From Planctomycetota bacterium (GTDB lineage Bacteria; Planctomycetota; MHYJ01; JACPRB01): a stretch of DNA of 41,055 bases. The stretch covers positions 1-41,055 of the forward strand of contig JACQVR010000100.1 of NCBI GenBank assembly GCA_016209705.1, written 5' to 3'. The notes under the pieces were generated by a model. The model worked only from the letters and a program-made list of their open reading frames with translations. It was not told where the DNA came from and did not search any database. Shown here piece by piece: positions 7,869 through 20,089 of the stretch (positions are counted from its first letter, which is position 1; the number at the start of each line of letters is the position of its first letter). Both the position numbers and the translations under genes were made by a program.

Positions 7869-8508
7869 GGAACATCCCTTTCAGCTCTGGGCCAAGGAAC
7901 GTGAGTCCCTCGCTCCGGATGGCCCGCACCAGCGCGCCCGCTTTTCGCAGGCTCCGGCGAAATTCTCCCTCGGTCCATGCGAGAGGGGCGAGCCGCCGGC
8001 CGAACTCCTTCGCCACGCGGGAATACAACTTTTCCACGATGTCCAAAGCGAGCCTTTTGTCGCTTTGATGCGCTACGATCAGGCACACATCCAAATCGCT
8101 TTCGGCCGTATCCTGGTCCCGCGCTGCGCTGCCGAAAACGGAGGCCGACACCACCGAAGACCGCAACTTTCCGGACAGGACGCGAAACAGACGGTTCCGG
8201 ACCATCCGCTCCGCCTCCAACGCGGGCTCCAGGCAATCCTTCCACAGCCGGTGCCGGCGGTTGAGGGTGAACACGAAGGCCGGACCCGCCACCCGTCTTT
8301 CAACCAGACCGGCGCTTCTTAAAATGGAAAGCGCTTTGAGGGCCGTATGGGGGTCGAGACCCGCCAACTGTGCGATTTCGCGCCCCGTGGCGCCCTCCTT
8401 GAGGGGCGCCAGCGTGCGAAGCACGGCGATATGACCGGCTCCGGCGAGAAGGGTGTCGAGAGGTCGCGTCAGATATCGTGGGGGGAGTGCGTTCTTGACG
8501 TTGCCCAT
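7780..8508 (-). CDS. winged-helix / minimal nucleotidyltransferase (MNT) protein
   Basis: With the start at ATG 8508 the protein has 242 residues. Residues about 20-80 form a winged helix (TGREIAQLAGLDPHTALKAL). Residues 125-140 carry the DNA-polymerase-β superfamily signature: FGSAAR followed by SDLD. These proteins transfer nucleotides to a partner; in MNT/HEPN toxin-antitoxin pairs the MNT acts as antitoxin by AMPylating the HEPN toxin. The fused DNA-binding domain suggests autoregulation, and two operator-like repeats lie directly upstream. The start at 8508 is chosen because the upstream extension (to 8595) is low complexity and would be encoded by the operator region itself. Confidence 0.72.
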   Translation of the reverse strand: MGNVKNALPPRYLTRPLDTLLAGAGHIAVLRTLAPLKEGATGREIAQLAGLDPHTALKALSILRSAGLVERRVAGPAFVFTLNRRHRLWKDCLEPALEAERMVRNRLFRVLSGKLRSSVVSASVFGSAARDQDTAESDLDVCLIVAHQSDKRLALDIVEKLYSRVAKEFGRRLAPLAWTEGEFRRSLRKAGALVRAIRSEGLTFLGPELKGMFHDETNRPSTRSSRSLKPVHIGRRGFLGVR

Positions 8509-8509
8509 A

Positions 8510-8546
8510 TATGTAATAATATACACGAATATGTAAAAATATACAC
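8510..8546 (-). promoter_or_regulatory. two tandem TGTA-N6-TACA operator-like repeats before the MNT gene
   Basis: The 17-mers TATGTAATAATATACAC (8510-8526) and TATGTAAAAATATACAC (8530-8546) differ at one base and lie 20 bases apart centre to centre, about two helical turns. Each contains an inverted repeat TGTA-N6-TACA. The region is far more AT-rich than its surroundings and sits immediately upstream of the winged-helix nucleotidyltransferase start. I infer a promoter with two binding sites for the MNT's own winged helix. Confidence 0.55.
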
Positions 8547-8576
8547 AAAGATCCGCCGACCCGGGCGACGGGGTAG

Positions 8577-12449
<3,873 letters not shown>

Positions 12450-12522
12450 AGCGGATGGCGTGCCGTAAGGGGACCCGGATGACCCGCCTTCGCCGTTCGC
12501 TTTGGGACGGCTTCGGCGAGGT

Positions 12523-12560
12523 GAGTCGCCCGTGCGGAAGAGACTTTTTACGGGCGACTC
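12523..12560. terminator. 11-bp perfect inverted repeat between lhr and the response regulator
   Basis: GAGTCGCCCGT (12523-12533) pairs perfectly with ACGGGCGACTC (12550-12560) around a 16-base loop. It begins within the stop codon of the response regulator gene on the minus strand and precedes lhr. There is no following T-run, so it may be a weak or Rho-assisted terminator, an attenuator for lhr, or an mRNA 3'-end stabiliser. Confidence 0.45.
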
Positions 12561-13029
12561 AATTCTGCTTGGGAGGAAGCTTGACCACGCTCAGGTACAG
12601 CGCCTCTACGCATCTGACCGCGTGGAAATACTCTTCCAGATCGAGCGGCTTGGTGACGTAGCAGTTCGCGTGAAGATCGTAGCTTCGTTCGATGTCCTCT
12701 TCCGAGCGGGACGATGTGAGGATGACGACGGGGATCCCCCGAAGCTGCGGGTCGGCTTTGATCTCGGCCAGCACTTCCAGCCCGCTCTTGCGCGGCATGT
12801 TCAGATCGAGAAGGATCAGGTCCGGCCGGGGAGCGCGCGCGTGGGCTCCTTGCCGCCGCAGGAAATCCACGGCTTCTTCGCCGTCCTTGACGACGTGCAA
12901 CCGATTCGTGACGCGGATCTCGTTCAACGCCTGTTCCGTCAGATACACGTCCGCCGGGTTGTCTTCCACGTACAGGATATCCACGAGGTCCGCCTTCTCC
13001 CCCGCCGGGGCAACGCTCGATCCTTCCAT
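12559..13029 (-). CDS. single-domain response regulator (Rcp/CheY-like)
   Basis: The 156-residue protein is a receiver domain with no output domain. It has the acidic pair E22-D23 (LYVEDNPADVYL), phosphoacceptor D75 (LILLDLNMPRKSG), the Thr/Ser switch (VVILTSSRSEED) and the Lys (YVTKPLD). The NPAD motif and the insertion after the first helix are typical of the Rcp1 subfamily that partners with phytochrome-like or hybrid histidine kinases. No kinase lies nearby. A close relative lies at 15480-15923. The upstream region to 13070 contains no other gene. Confidence 0.88.
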   Translation of the reverse strand: MEGSSVAPAGEKADLVDILYVEDNPADVYLTEQALNEIRVTNRLHVVKDGEEAVDFLRRQGAHARAPRPDLILLDLNMPRKSGLEVLAEIKADPQLRGIPVVILTSSRSEEDIERSYDLHANCYVTKPLDLEEYFHAVRCVEALYLSVVKLPPKQN

Positions 13030-13105
13030 CGCCGGACTTCACCCGCTAGCGTACCCATAATATTACCCATATGCAAGAGGTATGGTGGGCGCGGCCGGCG
13101 CATCC

Positions 13106-13136
13106 AAAAAAAAGGCCCCGGCGCGGGGCCGGGGCC
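13106..13136 (-). terminator. strong rho-independent terminator
   Basis: On the minus strand GGCCCCGGC (13136-13128) and GCCGGGGCC (13122-13114) form a perfect 9-bp stem with a 5-base loop, followed by eight T residues (13113-13106). It is placed 34 bases after the stop codon of the 13170-13904 gene and isolates it from the response regulator downstream. Confidence 0.92.
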
Positions 13137-13169
13137 AGAGTCCCTGGAACGGATTCAAGGCGCGGCAGG

Positions 13170-13904
13170 CTATTCGCCGAGCGCTTTCCGCGCTTCTTCG
13201 GGAACCGAGAACTCCGTGCGGCCGACGTCGGAAATCTCCACCTTCTGGGTCCGCTTGAGGTTGATGTCGCGCCCGCGGACCTCGCCTTTCGTCTCGGTCT
13301 CTATTTCGTAACGGGCGACCGCTCCGCCGTCGGTGATCCAGATTTTGACCGAGCCCGAGTATTCCAGGTCCGGCTCATCGCCTCCCCCGCCGCGCCGGCC
13401 TTGACCCATGCCGCCGAACTCACGGGCCGCCTCGGGCGTGAGCCGGCCCGTGAAGCACGCTCCGCCGTCCGAATCCTCCCGCTTGACGTCCTTCAACTTC
13501 GAGCCGAGACCCTTCAGAACCTCGTGCGGGGCGCGGAGATTGCGCAGCATCAGCAGCTCCATCTGCCCGCGATCGCCCCGTCCCCTCCGATCTCCCTGGC
13601 GTCGCTGGGGCCGCTCCACTTTTTTCCAGTGGCCGTCCTTATCCTTGGCGACGAACGCTTCCCCTTTCTTGTAGGCCTCGGTCTCCCTTCGTTTGAGGTG
13701 CCAGGGGGCGTCCGCTTGAATGCGGAGTTCCGTGGCCACCATGTCGCCGCGACCGCCGCGGCCTCCCCCGCCTTCCATCCGCGAGGCGATCTTGCAGCTA
13801 TAATTGGTCATCTCCGTCGCCTTGGACAGCGCTTGCTCCAAGTCGTCGGCTTGCCCGTACACCCACCCAACGACCATCCCGGCCATCATGCTTGTCGTGA
13901 TCAT
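13170..13904 (-). CDS. exported LolA-like / DUF-type envelope protein
   Basis: With the start at ATG 13904 (preceded by AAGGAAGG 5 bases upstream) the protein is 244 residues with a signal peptide (TSMMAGMVVGWVYGQA). It has alternating β-strands reminiscent of the LolA/LppX half-barrel (YSCKIASRMEG, ELRIQADAPWHLKRRE, SGSVKIWITDGGAVARYEIE, TEFSVPEEARKALGE at the end). Two Gly/Arg-rich loops interrupt it (GGGGRGGRG, GQGRRGGGGDEP). The LolA comparison is from strand pattern only. It ends in its own terminator, so it is probably transcribed alone or with the mscL gene upstream. Confidence 0.6.
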   Translation of the reverse strand: MITTSMMAGMVVGWVYGQADDLEQALSKATEMTNYSCKIASRMEGGGGRGGRGDMVATELRIQADAPWHLKRRETEAYKKGEAFVAKDKDGHWKKVERPQRRQGDRRGRGDRGQMELLMLRNLRAPHEVLKGLGSKLKDVKREDSDGGACFTGRLTPEAAREFGGMGQGRRGGGGDEPDLEYSGSVKIWITDGGAVARYEIETETKGEVRGRDINLKRTQKVEISDVGRTEFSVPEEARKALGE

Positions 13905-14019
13905 TGTTTCCTTCCTTCCTTTCGTTTCACGGATAGATCCATGGGATGGAACAACCCGATCCTTCGGCAGGTTGCGGCGGAAAGAAGGGGAGAGGCGCAC
14001 AACTTGTTGAGCTCGTTGA

Positions 14020-14406
14020 TCAGAGCGCAGCGGTGCAGAATTTGCAGCGCTTCGCGTCGGCGTGGATCGCCTCCATGCACTGAGGGCACGTCTTGGTCGG
14101 AGGCGCCGGCGTCTTCCGGATCAGGAACTTCGTGGCAAAGAAGACGACCAGCGCGATCAGGACGAAGTCAAGCAGCGAGCCGGCCAAATCGCCGAGGCCG
14201 AATCGGAGCTTCCCTACCCCGACCTTCCATTCGCGCCAATGTCCCGTGGGAGTCAGCACCGCGAAGACGGGCATGAACACGTTGGCCACGATGGAAGCGA
14301 TCACTTTGCCGACGGCGTTGCCGACGACGACGGCCAACGCCAGGGCGAGCATGTTCGTTCTGAACAGGAAATCCTTGAATTCACGCGCGAGCGGCGGGGG
14401 CGGCAT
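14020..14406 (-). CDS. mscL: large-conductance mechanosensitive channel with C-terminal zinc ribbon
   Basis: The 128-residue protein has the MscL fold: an amphipathic N-terminus (REFKDFLFRTNMLALALAV), TM1 (VVVGNAVGKVIASIVANVFM), a short periplasmic loop and TM2 (LLDFVLIALVVFFATKFLI). MscL opens under membrane tension to release solutes during osmotic downshock. In place of the usual helical bundle the C-terminus carries a rubredoxin-like zinc ribbon, CPQC followed by CKFC, at about residues 107-124. ATG 14406 is chosen because an AAGGAGG site lies 6 bases before it. The conserved glycine-rich TM1 is intact, so the pore should be functional. Confidence 0.88.
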   Translation of the reverse strand: MPPPPLAREFKDFLFRTNMLALALAVVVGNAVGKVIASIVANVFMPVFAVLTPTGHWREWKVGVGKLRFGLGDLAGSLLDFVLIALVVFFATKFLIRKTPAPPTKTCPQCMEAIHADAKRCKFCTAAL

Positions 14407-14434
14407 GGCGGCCTCCTTGGAGAGGTGCAAACAT

Positions 14435-15421
14435 CTAAAATTTGTACCTGAGGCCCAAGTAATAGATGTTGTCGTATTTGCGCCGGCCGTCGGGAGGGTC
14501 GTTGTCGAATTCCGTGATCATGCCGACGCGCAGAGACCAACTCTCTCCCACGGCGGTGGCCAGCGCCGCGTCGTTGCGGAACTGCCAGTCGCTGCCGTGT
14601 TCAAAGTTGGGATAGAGGGCGGCGGTGTCGGTGACTTCCATGCCCAACGGGAGCGCCTGGCGCAGGAAGGCGGAGACGCGCGCGCCGGCATGCGCTTCGT
14701 CGTCGGCGTCGCGGAAGTCGTTGGCGATGAACGCCAGGCCGACGTCGGCCCGCAGTTCCGTTTCTGGCGTACGGGCGAAAATGTGGCCCAGCCCGGCGCT
14801 GACGATCGTGCGCAGCGTCAGGTCCTGGAACCGGTCGGAGAAGAGCTCGCCGCTCGTGTACCCGTAGATCGTCTCCGTAAAGAGATAGTCATACTTGATC
14901 AGCCCGTAGCCATTGCGTTCCGTGACGATGCCTCTCGTATCGCCGTAACGGAAGACGGCCTTGAAGATGAGGGCGTCCACCTCCGTGGCGCGGGTCGCTT
15001 CCATCCCCAGCAGCGCGGTGGTCGTATGCGTGTTGCCGTCGGTCGCGCGGGCGGCCAGGTCGATGGATCCATGCCACTCGGCGGGCGGTTCGTTCAGCGT
15101 CTTGACCTGAGCGAACTCCACTTCCACGGGTTCCGCGACACCTTCCGAGTGGACCTTCAAGCGACCGGGCGCTCCCGGAGACAAGGTTCCCTCCAGGAGT
15201 TCGCCGGTCCGCAATCTGAGGCGCGTCGTGGCTTCGGTCTTGAGTGAGGCGATTTCGTTCCAGTCGATGGAGACGATGCCGGAGTGGGCGGTTTCGAACC
15301 GGAGGCGGCCTTCGGCCAGGCTGAGTACTTTGCCGGTCAATTTGTCTCCGTTCTTGAGCGTCACTTCGTCCGCGAAGAGGGAACCGGCGAGGAAGGTCAA
15401 CACGAGCGCGAGGATGTGCAT
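14435..15421 (-). CDS. DUF481-family outer-membrane β-barrel protein
   Basis: The 328-residue protein has a signal peptide (MHILALVLTFLAGSLFA). An N-terminal β-domain resembling SmB/DUF-type small barrels follows (EVTLKNGDKLTGKVLSLAEG, LRLRTGELLEG). The C-terminal part is a DUF481 barrel with paired strands (GSIDLAARATDGNTHT, KYDNIYYLGLRYKF ends in the Phe expected of an outer-membrane barrel). YdiY of E. coli is a relative. A GGAGAGAGG ribosome site precedes ATG 15421. The substrate is unknown. Only 28 bases separate it from mscL, so the two may be cotranscribed. Confidence 0.82.
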   Translation of the reverse strand: MHILALVLTFLAGSLFADEVTLKNGDKLTGKVLSLAEGRLRFETAHSGIVSIDWNEIASLKTEATTRLRLRTGELLEGTLSPGAPGRLKVHSEGVAEPVEVEFAQVKTLNEPPAEWHGSIDLAARATDGNTHTTTALLGMEATRATEVDALIFKAVFRYGDTRGIVTERNGYGLIKYDYLFTETIYGYTSGELFSDRFQDLTLRTIVSAGLGHIFARTPETELRADVGLAFIANDFRDADDEAHAGARVSAFLRQALPLGMEVTDTAALYPNFEHGSDWQFRNDAALATAVGESWSLRVGMITEFDNDPPDGRRKYDNIYYLGLRYKF

Positions 15422-15479
15422 CTTGCCTCTCTCCTGGGAGCGCGTCGGGACGCCGTGTCGTCACGCTCCTGATCGATTC

Positions 15480-15923
15480 CTATCGCGGCGGCAGCGTCAC
15501 GATCGTCCACCAGAATTCTTCGATGGCTTTCACGACCTGGACGAAGCGGTCGATGTCCAGCGGTTTGATGATATAGCAGTTCGCGTAGAGGCCGTAGGAC
15601 TTGAGAATGTCCTGCTCCGCCTGCGAGGTCGTCATGACGACGACCGGAATATGCTTCAAGTGCGGGTCGGATTTGATTTCAGCGAGCACTTCGCGGCCGT
15701 CCTTGCGGGGCAGGTTCAGATCCAGCAGGATCAAATCCGGCCGCACCGCCTCGGCGTATTTCCCCTGCCGGCGAAGGTAGGCCAGCGCTTCGACGCCGTC
15801 GGCGGCGATCTTGAGGTTGTTGTGGACCTTGCTTTCCTTGAGGGCTTCGATCGTCAGGCGGGCGTCGCCCGGATTGTCCTCGACCAGAAGGATTTCGATG
15901 GGGATTCCGGCTTCCCTGGCCAT
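15480..15923 (-). CDS. single-domain response regulator (Rcp/CheY-like)
   Basis: This 147-residue receiver has E15-D16 ([19 protein letters not shown]), phosphoacceptor D68 ([13 protein letters not shown]), the switch Thr ([12 protein letters not shown]) and the Lys (YIIKPLD). It is the same subfamily as the regulator at 12559-13029; the two share the LxEDNPxD start, LILLDLNxPRK and the ANCYxxKPLD segment. No output domain or neighbouring histidine kinase is present, so it probably acts in a phosphorelay with a hybrid kinase elsewhere. A GAGG ribosome site lies just upstream of ATG 15923. Confidence 0.88.
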   Translation of the reverse strand: MAREAGIPIEILLVEDNPGDARLTIEALKESKVHNNLKIAADGVEALAYLRRQGKYAEAVRPDLILLDLNLPRKDGREVLAEIKSDPHLKHIPVVVMTTSQAEQDILKSYGLYANCYIIKPLDIDRFVQVVKAIEEFWWTIVTLPPR

Positions 15924-16022
15924 GGTCGCCTCGCAAGGTTCGCTGGAGCTACTATATCATGTGGCCTGGGATGAATGCGACATGGGTTCGCTTCCGATCC
16001 GGTCGCCGGCCTTCCACCGCGT

Positions 16023-17546
16023 CTATTGCAGCGGCCCCCGCACGAATACGTCGGCCGTATTGTTGTTGTCGCCGTCCACCAGGTTCGAGGAGAACGAATA
16101 GAAGGCGACGAACGAACCGCTGGCGGAGATGGAAGGGCCGATGTTGAACTGGTTGCTTTCTCCGCCGAACGTACGGACGGAAGCCCTCAGCGTAAAGTTG
16201 AGCAGCGTATCGCGGACAAAAATATCCTCGGTCGAGTTCAGGTCGTTCGTGACCAGATTGCTCGCCCTGGAGAGAAAGACCACGAATCGGCCGTCCCCGG
16301 AAACCATGGGCATGACGCTGGTCTGGTTGCCTTTCACCCCGCCGACCCCGGAGGCGCGGGAGATTAGGGTGGTCGTGAGGGTTGGAGGGGTGGGAGGAGC
16401 GGGAGCGGGTGGACCCCATGATACAAGATACACATCTATTTCCTGCTCACTAGTGCCGGGATCTGTATCTTCTCCCAAGTTGTTGGCGCGAGTGTGGAAT
16501 GTCACGAACGCACCGTTACCGGAAATCGATGGGCGAAAACTATGCGAATTCCCCTTGTCGCCACTTGAACCCGAAGTGCGGGATAGCAGAACTGTTCGAT
16601 TGTCTTGCATATCTCGAACATAAATATCTGAGTTAAAGTCCGCATCATCAGGGTCCAAGTTAGTAGCTTGTGAATCAAACGCTATATGCCGGCCATCGCT
16701 TGAAATAGACGGATTGAAACTCGGACCGTTGCCTTTTGCCCCTCCAGCGCCGTTAGTTCGAGATACCAACGTGGTAGTAATATCCCCTGGCAAACCGGAA
16801 GCTGGATTCCACTGGCGAACATATATGTCGTAATTGGTGTCTGTTCCTGGATCAGGATTAGTAACATCTGCCGCATCCAAATTATTCGCCAGACTCGCAA
16901 ACACTACGTGCTGGCCGTCGCCGGAAATCGAAGGATAGTAGCTGATGTTGGTACCTTTCACGCCGCTGGCGCCGGAAGCGCGGGAAACGAGCACGGTCGT
17001 ATTCGTTTCGACGTCGCGCACGAACACGTCGGCGATGCCGTCCAAATCGTCCGCGTGCAGGTTGGAGGATTCGGACCAGAAGGCGACGTATCGTCCGTCA
17101 TTGGAAATGGAGGGTCCGTAACTGTTGCCATTCCCCTTGACGCCGGGATCCACGCCGTCCGGGCGCGAAACCAGGTCGATCGCGCCCGTCAGCAAATCCT
17201 TCCGGTAGACGTCGTACAGCGTGTCCGTGTCGTCGGGATGGAGATTGGTCGCGAAGCTGGCGAACGCCACAAAGCGCCCGTCGCCGGAGATAGAGGTGTT
17301 CTTGTAGAACACGTAGAAGCTGTCCTGTCTTCCGGGGGCGTCCCAATACAGGAAGTTGAATTCGTAGGAGGCGTTGTTGGCTTCGGTTCGGGACGCGCCC
17401 AGAGACGCCCGCGTCGTTAACGCCAAGAGGATGTCTCCATCGTTGATGTTGCCCTTGCATCCGGCCAGCGCGCCGAACAGGGCGATGGCCCACGCCGCGG
17501 CCCACGACCGAACGACGCCCCAACGTCCCGATGCATCGCGGAGCAT
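16023..17546 (-). CDS. PD40/TolB-like β-propeller lipoprotein
   Basis: The 507-residue protein has a lipoprotein signal ending LFGALAGC with the lipidated Cys at residue 30. It contains about six repeats of the PD40 type, each with SISGDGRFVAFAS(F)xxNL followed by DDxDxxxDVYxRD and a Leu-Val-Ser-Arg strand. These blades form a TolB-like β-propeller at the outer membrane or surface. The central blades (about 16430-16910) are encoded by clearly AT-richer DNA with different codon choice than the outer blades, although the protein repeat is regular. This suggests gene conversion or recombination of blades. Function is unknown; the family occurs in surface proteins. Confidence 0.72.
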   Translation of the reverse strand: MLRDASGRWGVVRSWAAAWAIALFGALAGCKGNINDGDILLALTTRASLGASRTEANNASYEFNFLYWDAPGRQDSFYVFYKNTSISGDGRFVAFASFATNLHPDDTDTLYDVYRKDLLTGAIDLVSRPDGVDPGVKGNGNSYGPSISNDGRYVAFWSESSNLHADDLDGIADVFVRDVETNTTVLVSRASGASGVKGTNISYYPSISGDGQHVVFASLANNLDAADVTNPDPGTDTNYDIYVRQWNPASGLPGDITTTLVSRTNGAGGAKGNGPSFNPSISSDGRHIAFDSQATNLDPDDADFNSDIYVRDMQDNRTVLLSRTSGSSGDKGNSHSFRPSISGNGAFVTFHTRANNLGEDTDPGTSEQEIDVYLVSWGPPAPAPPTPPTLTTTLISRASGVGGVKGNQTSVMPMVSGDGRFVVFLSRASNLVTNDLNSTEDIFVRDTLLNFTLRASVRTFGGESNQFNIGPSISASGSFVAFYSFSSNLVDGDNNNTADVFVRGPLQ

Positions 17547-17605
17547 AGGTCCTCCTCTTTCGGCGCTCGCAGGAACCTCTCGACCGGCGATCGCGCGGCG
17601 ACCGC

Positions 17606-18799
17606 CTAGAATTCGTGGTTGTAACCCACGGCCACGTTGAACGAGTCACCGCCCGTGTCGATCGCCAGGTCCACCGTCCGCACTTTCCCCGCCTCGGTGG
17701 TCCAGGAAACCCCCAATCCGGCGGTGAAAATGGTGAAGGCCTCATCGTCGGTGTCCAGCACCAGCTTGAACGCGCCGGTCATGGGCAAGTCGTCCTTGTC
17801 GTCCCAGGGCGCATCGAACCGCCGAAAGCCCAGACGCGGATAGAACAATACCTTATCCGAAATAGCGGGAATCTGTAGTCGGTATTCGAACCCGATCGAA
17901 TAGTTCACCACGTCCTCGAACTTGGGCTGGCCGGGGAAAATGGGGTTTTCGGCCGTTTCGCTCCAATTGATCCATTGGAGGTCGACCGTCACGCGCAACG
18001 GCGTGCCTTCCAGCAGATAAAACGTCATGCCCGCGTTGAATTGTTGCGGCATGTCGAACGCGGGAAGGATGTCCGGCTCGATGTTGAACTCGAATTTCAT
18101 GGCGCTTTGATACGCCAAGCCCAGATTCACCTTGAGCGAATCTTTGTCGTCGTACAGGCCGAAGAGCAACCCGGCGCCGGCGCCGAAGGAGAGCGCGTTG
18201 TCCGAGATGTTCCCGCTGGTCGAGAAGAACTGCCATCGCTGGTAGCCGACGTCCAATCCGGCTCCCACGGCCAGATGGGTGAACCACGTGTCTTCCGGAT
18301 CGCTGGCGAAGATGAAATCGCGCGCCAAGGCGACCCGAAACCGCGTGAACGCCTCCTCGACGTTGTTCTCGGGCTGGAACTCGGTCTGCGAAGGATCCGA
18401 TACCTGGTCCAGCGCGTAGTTGATGTGATAGGGTCGAGCGACGCAGACGCCGATGGCGGTCGGGGCTTCGACGTCGCCCACCTGGAACACGAATCCCAGA
18501 TACGCGGGGAGGATGGCCGGATCCACCAGCACCGTCTCCGGTTCCACTTCGAATTTGATCTCGTCCCCGAAGGAGCGGCTCTGGTGCACCGGGTACGCCA
18601 CGTACGTCTGATACGAAATGGACATCTGGTCCGGCTGCGTGGCGATGCCGGCCGGATTGAGCCACACCGAAATGGGATCGTCTTCGAACGCGGTGTAGCT
18701 GCCGCCCATGCCCTTGGTGCGGGCGCCGATTTGTTGATCTTGGGCGAGCGCGGTCGCGGCGGCGGCGAACCACAGGCCGAGCGTGGCCATTTTCTTCAT
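17606..18799 (-). CDS. OMPP1/FadL/TodX-family outer-membrane transport protein
   Basis: With the start at ATG 18799 (GGGGGA 7 bases upstream) the protein has 397 residues. It has a signal peptide (MKKMATLGLWFAAAATALA) and the family's N-terminal hatch segment GARTKGMGGSYTAFEDDP followed by WLNPAGIA. Fourteen or so β-strands follow, ending in VAVGYNHEF with the terminal Phe. FadL/TodX proteins move hydrophobic compounds such as fatty acids or aromatic hydrocarbons across the outer membrane. A longer reading frame to 18967 exists, but its extra residues are not signal-like. Confidence 0.85.
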   Translation of the reverse strand: MKKMATLGLWFAAAATALAQDQQIGARTKGMGGSYTAFEDDPISVWLNPAGIATQPDQMSISYQTYVAYPVHQSRSFGDEIKFEVEPETVLVDPAILPAYLGFVFQVGDVEAPTAIGVCVARPYHINYALDQVSDPSQTEFQPENNVEEAFTRFRVALARDFIFASDPEDTWFTHLAVGAGLDVGYQRWQFFSTSGNISDNALSFGAGAGLLFGLYDDKDSLKVNLGLAYQSAMKFEFNIEPDILPAFDMPQQFNAGMTFYLLEGTPLRVTVDLQWINWSETAENPIFPGQPKFEDVVNYSIGFEYRLQIPAISDKVLFYPRLGFRRFDAPWDDKDDLPMTGAFKLVLDTDDEAFTIFTAGLGVSWTTEAGKVRTVDLAIDTGGDSFNVAVGYNHEF

Positions 18800-18873
18800 G
18801 AGCGTGTCCCCCAAAGGCCGTGCGGGATGAGAAGCGCCCGTGAGGCCCGTCCCGCGCATCGGTTCACGAGGCA

Positions 18874-18902
18874 TACATAGAATGAGCCAACGCGGTTGTA
18901 AA
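18874..18902 (-). promoter_or_regulatory. candidate promoter of the FadL-type gene
   Basis: On the minus strand TTTACA (18902-18897) and TATGTA (18879-18874) are separated by 17 bases, about 75 bases before ATG 18799. The -35 matches 5 of 6 bases, the -10 only half, so this is tentative. Confidence 0.4.
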
Positions 18903-18952
18903 GAAATATATGACGATTTCTTGATGCCTCGAAGAGCCGGCGGATGAAAAGC

Positions 18953-18981
18953 TTGGGACGAATTCAAGGGCCTTTTAAAAT
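18953..18981 (+). promoter_or_regulatory. promoter of the membrane protein gene at 19006
   Basis: TTGGGA (18953-18958) and TAAAAT (18976-18981) stand 17 bases apart, 4/6 and 5/6 matches to the σ70 consensus. A GGGAG ribosome site (18994-18998) and ATG 19006 follow at normal distances. It diverges from the FadL-type gene's promoter. Confidence 0.65.
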
Positions 18982-19005
18982 ATCACCGGGCGTGGGAGAC
19001 TGGCG

Positions 19006-20088
19006 ATGAACGGTTCGGCGGCCTTTCCCACCGTTTCGCGCGCGTGGAGCCCACCCTGGCTCGTCGACTCGCGATGGGACCTCTTCTGGCTCATCGGCAG
19101 CTCGGCCATCGTCCCGCTGGTGCTCCTCTTCGTCTGGGCCGGGATATCCAACGATGCGCTCAATCTGACCGTCACCGTCCTGATCGGCGGCCCGCATCTG
19201 CTCGCCACCTATACGGCCACCTATCTGGATCCGCGATTCCGGCGCGACCATCGATGGATGCTGGCCCTGGCCGGCCTTTTCATTCCGGCGTTCGTGGTGG
19301 CGGGAGTGCTCGCGGATTTCCAGGTCCTGCTGAGCGCCTTCATCTTCCTGGCGTCCGTGCATGTGCTCCAGCAAAACGCCTATCTGGCGGACGTCTATCG
19401 CCGGCGCGCGGCGACGACCGATTCCTCATGGTCGCGCTGGATCGATTACGGCGTGCTCGGCGCCTCGTTTTACCCGATCGCGTCCTGGAAGCTCGTGCAC
19501 GGGACGTTTCTCCTGGGCGACGTTTCGATCCTGATTCCCGCCGTCCTTAAGACCGAGACGACCGCGTGGATCGCCTGGATCGCGTTTCTGACGTTCGCGG
19601 CGCTGTGGATCGGCAAGACGCTCGCCGAGGCTCGTTGCGGAACGCTCAACCTTCCCAAGACGCTGTTGATCGGGGTCACGGCACTCGTCGCTTTCCTGGT
19701 TCCCGCGGCCGCCGGCGGCGCCCGATTGGAACTGGCGTTCCAATCGGTCAACGCGTGGCATTCCTTTCAATATCTGGGCCTGATCTGGCTGGTGCAGAAG
19801 ACGCGCAGGGACGCGGGTTTGATCGAATCGCCCCTGATCGGGCGGATCAGCGGGCCGGGGAAACCGGCGGCTTATTTCTACGGCTTCTGTTTCGCGGTGA
19901 CCGGCACGTTGCTGATCACGCTGTTCGGGCTATCCCGATGGGACCCCTTCCGGCTGGATTCGTTTTCCAAATACTATTACATGGGAGTCCTCAGCTTCCT
20001 GCTGATCCATTATGTTCTGGACACTTACCTCTTCGCCGCTTCGGGCGGCCGCAACGCCGGTCGAGTTCCGTATGGGGTGATTGGGTGA
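19006..20088 (+). CDS. polytopic membrane protein with conserved-looking histidines, function unknown
   Basis: The 360-residue protein has about eight hydrophobic segments (LFWLIGSSAIVPLVLLFVW, ILIPAVLKT...WIAWIAFLTFAALWI, FCFAVTGTLLITLFGL). Histidines sit at or near membrane faces: GGPHLLATYTATYLDP, VHVLQQNAYLADVYRR, VNAWHSFQYLGLIW and LLIHYVLDTYLF. Four well-placed His motifs and nearby Asp residues recall membrane di-iron or Brp/Blh-type enzymes, but I cannot assign it. A promoter and ribosome site precede it. Its stop lies next to the short repeat at 20090-20122, which separates it from the convergent binding-protein gene. Confidence 0.65.
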   Translation: MNGSAAFPTVSRAWSPPWLVDSRWDLFWLIGSSAIVPLVLLFVWAGISNDALNLTVTVLIGGPHLLATYTATYLDPRFRRDHRWMLALAGLFIPAFVVAGVLADFQVLLSAFIFLASVHVLQQNAYLADVYRRRAATTDSSWSRWIDYGVLGASFYPIASWKLVHGTFLLGDVSILIPAVLKTETTAWIAWIAFLTFAALWIGKTLAEARCGTLNLPKTLLIGVTALVAFLVPAAAGGARLELAFQSVNAWHSFQYLGLIWLVQKTRRDAGLIESPLIGRISGPGKPAAYFYGFCFAVTGTLLITLFGLSRWDPFRLDSFSKYYYMGVLSFLLIHYVLDTYLFAASGGRNAGRVPYGVIG

Positions 20089-20089
20089 A

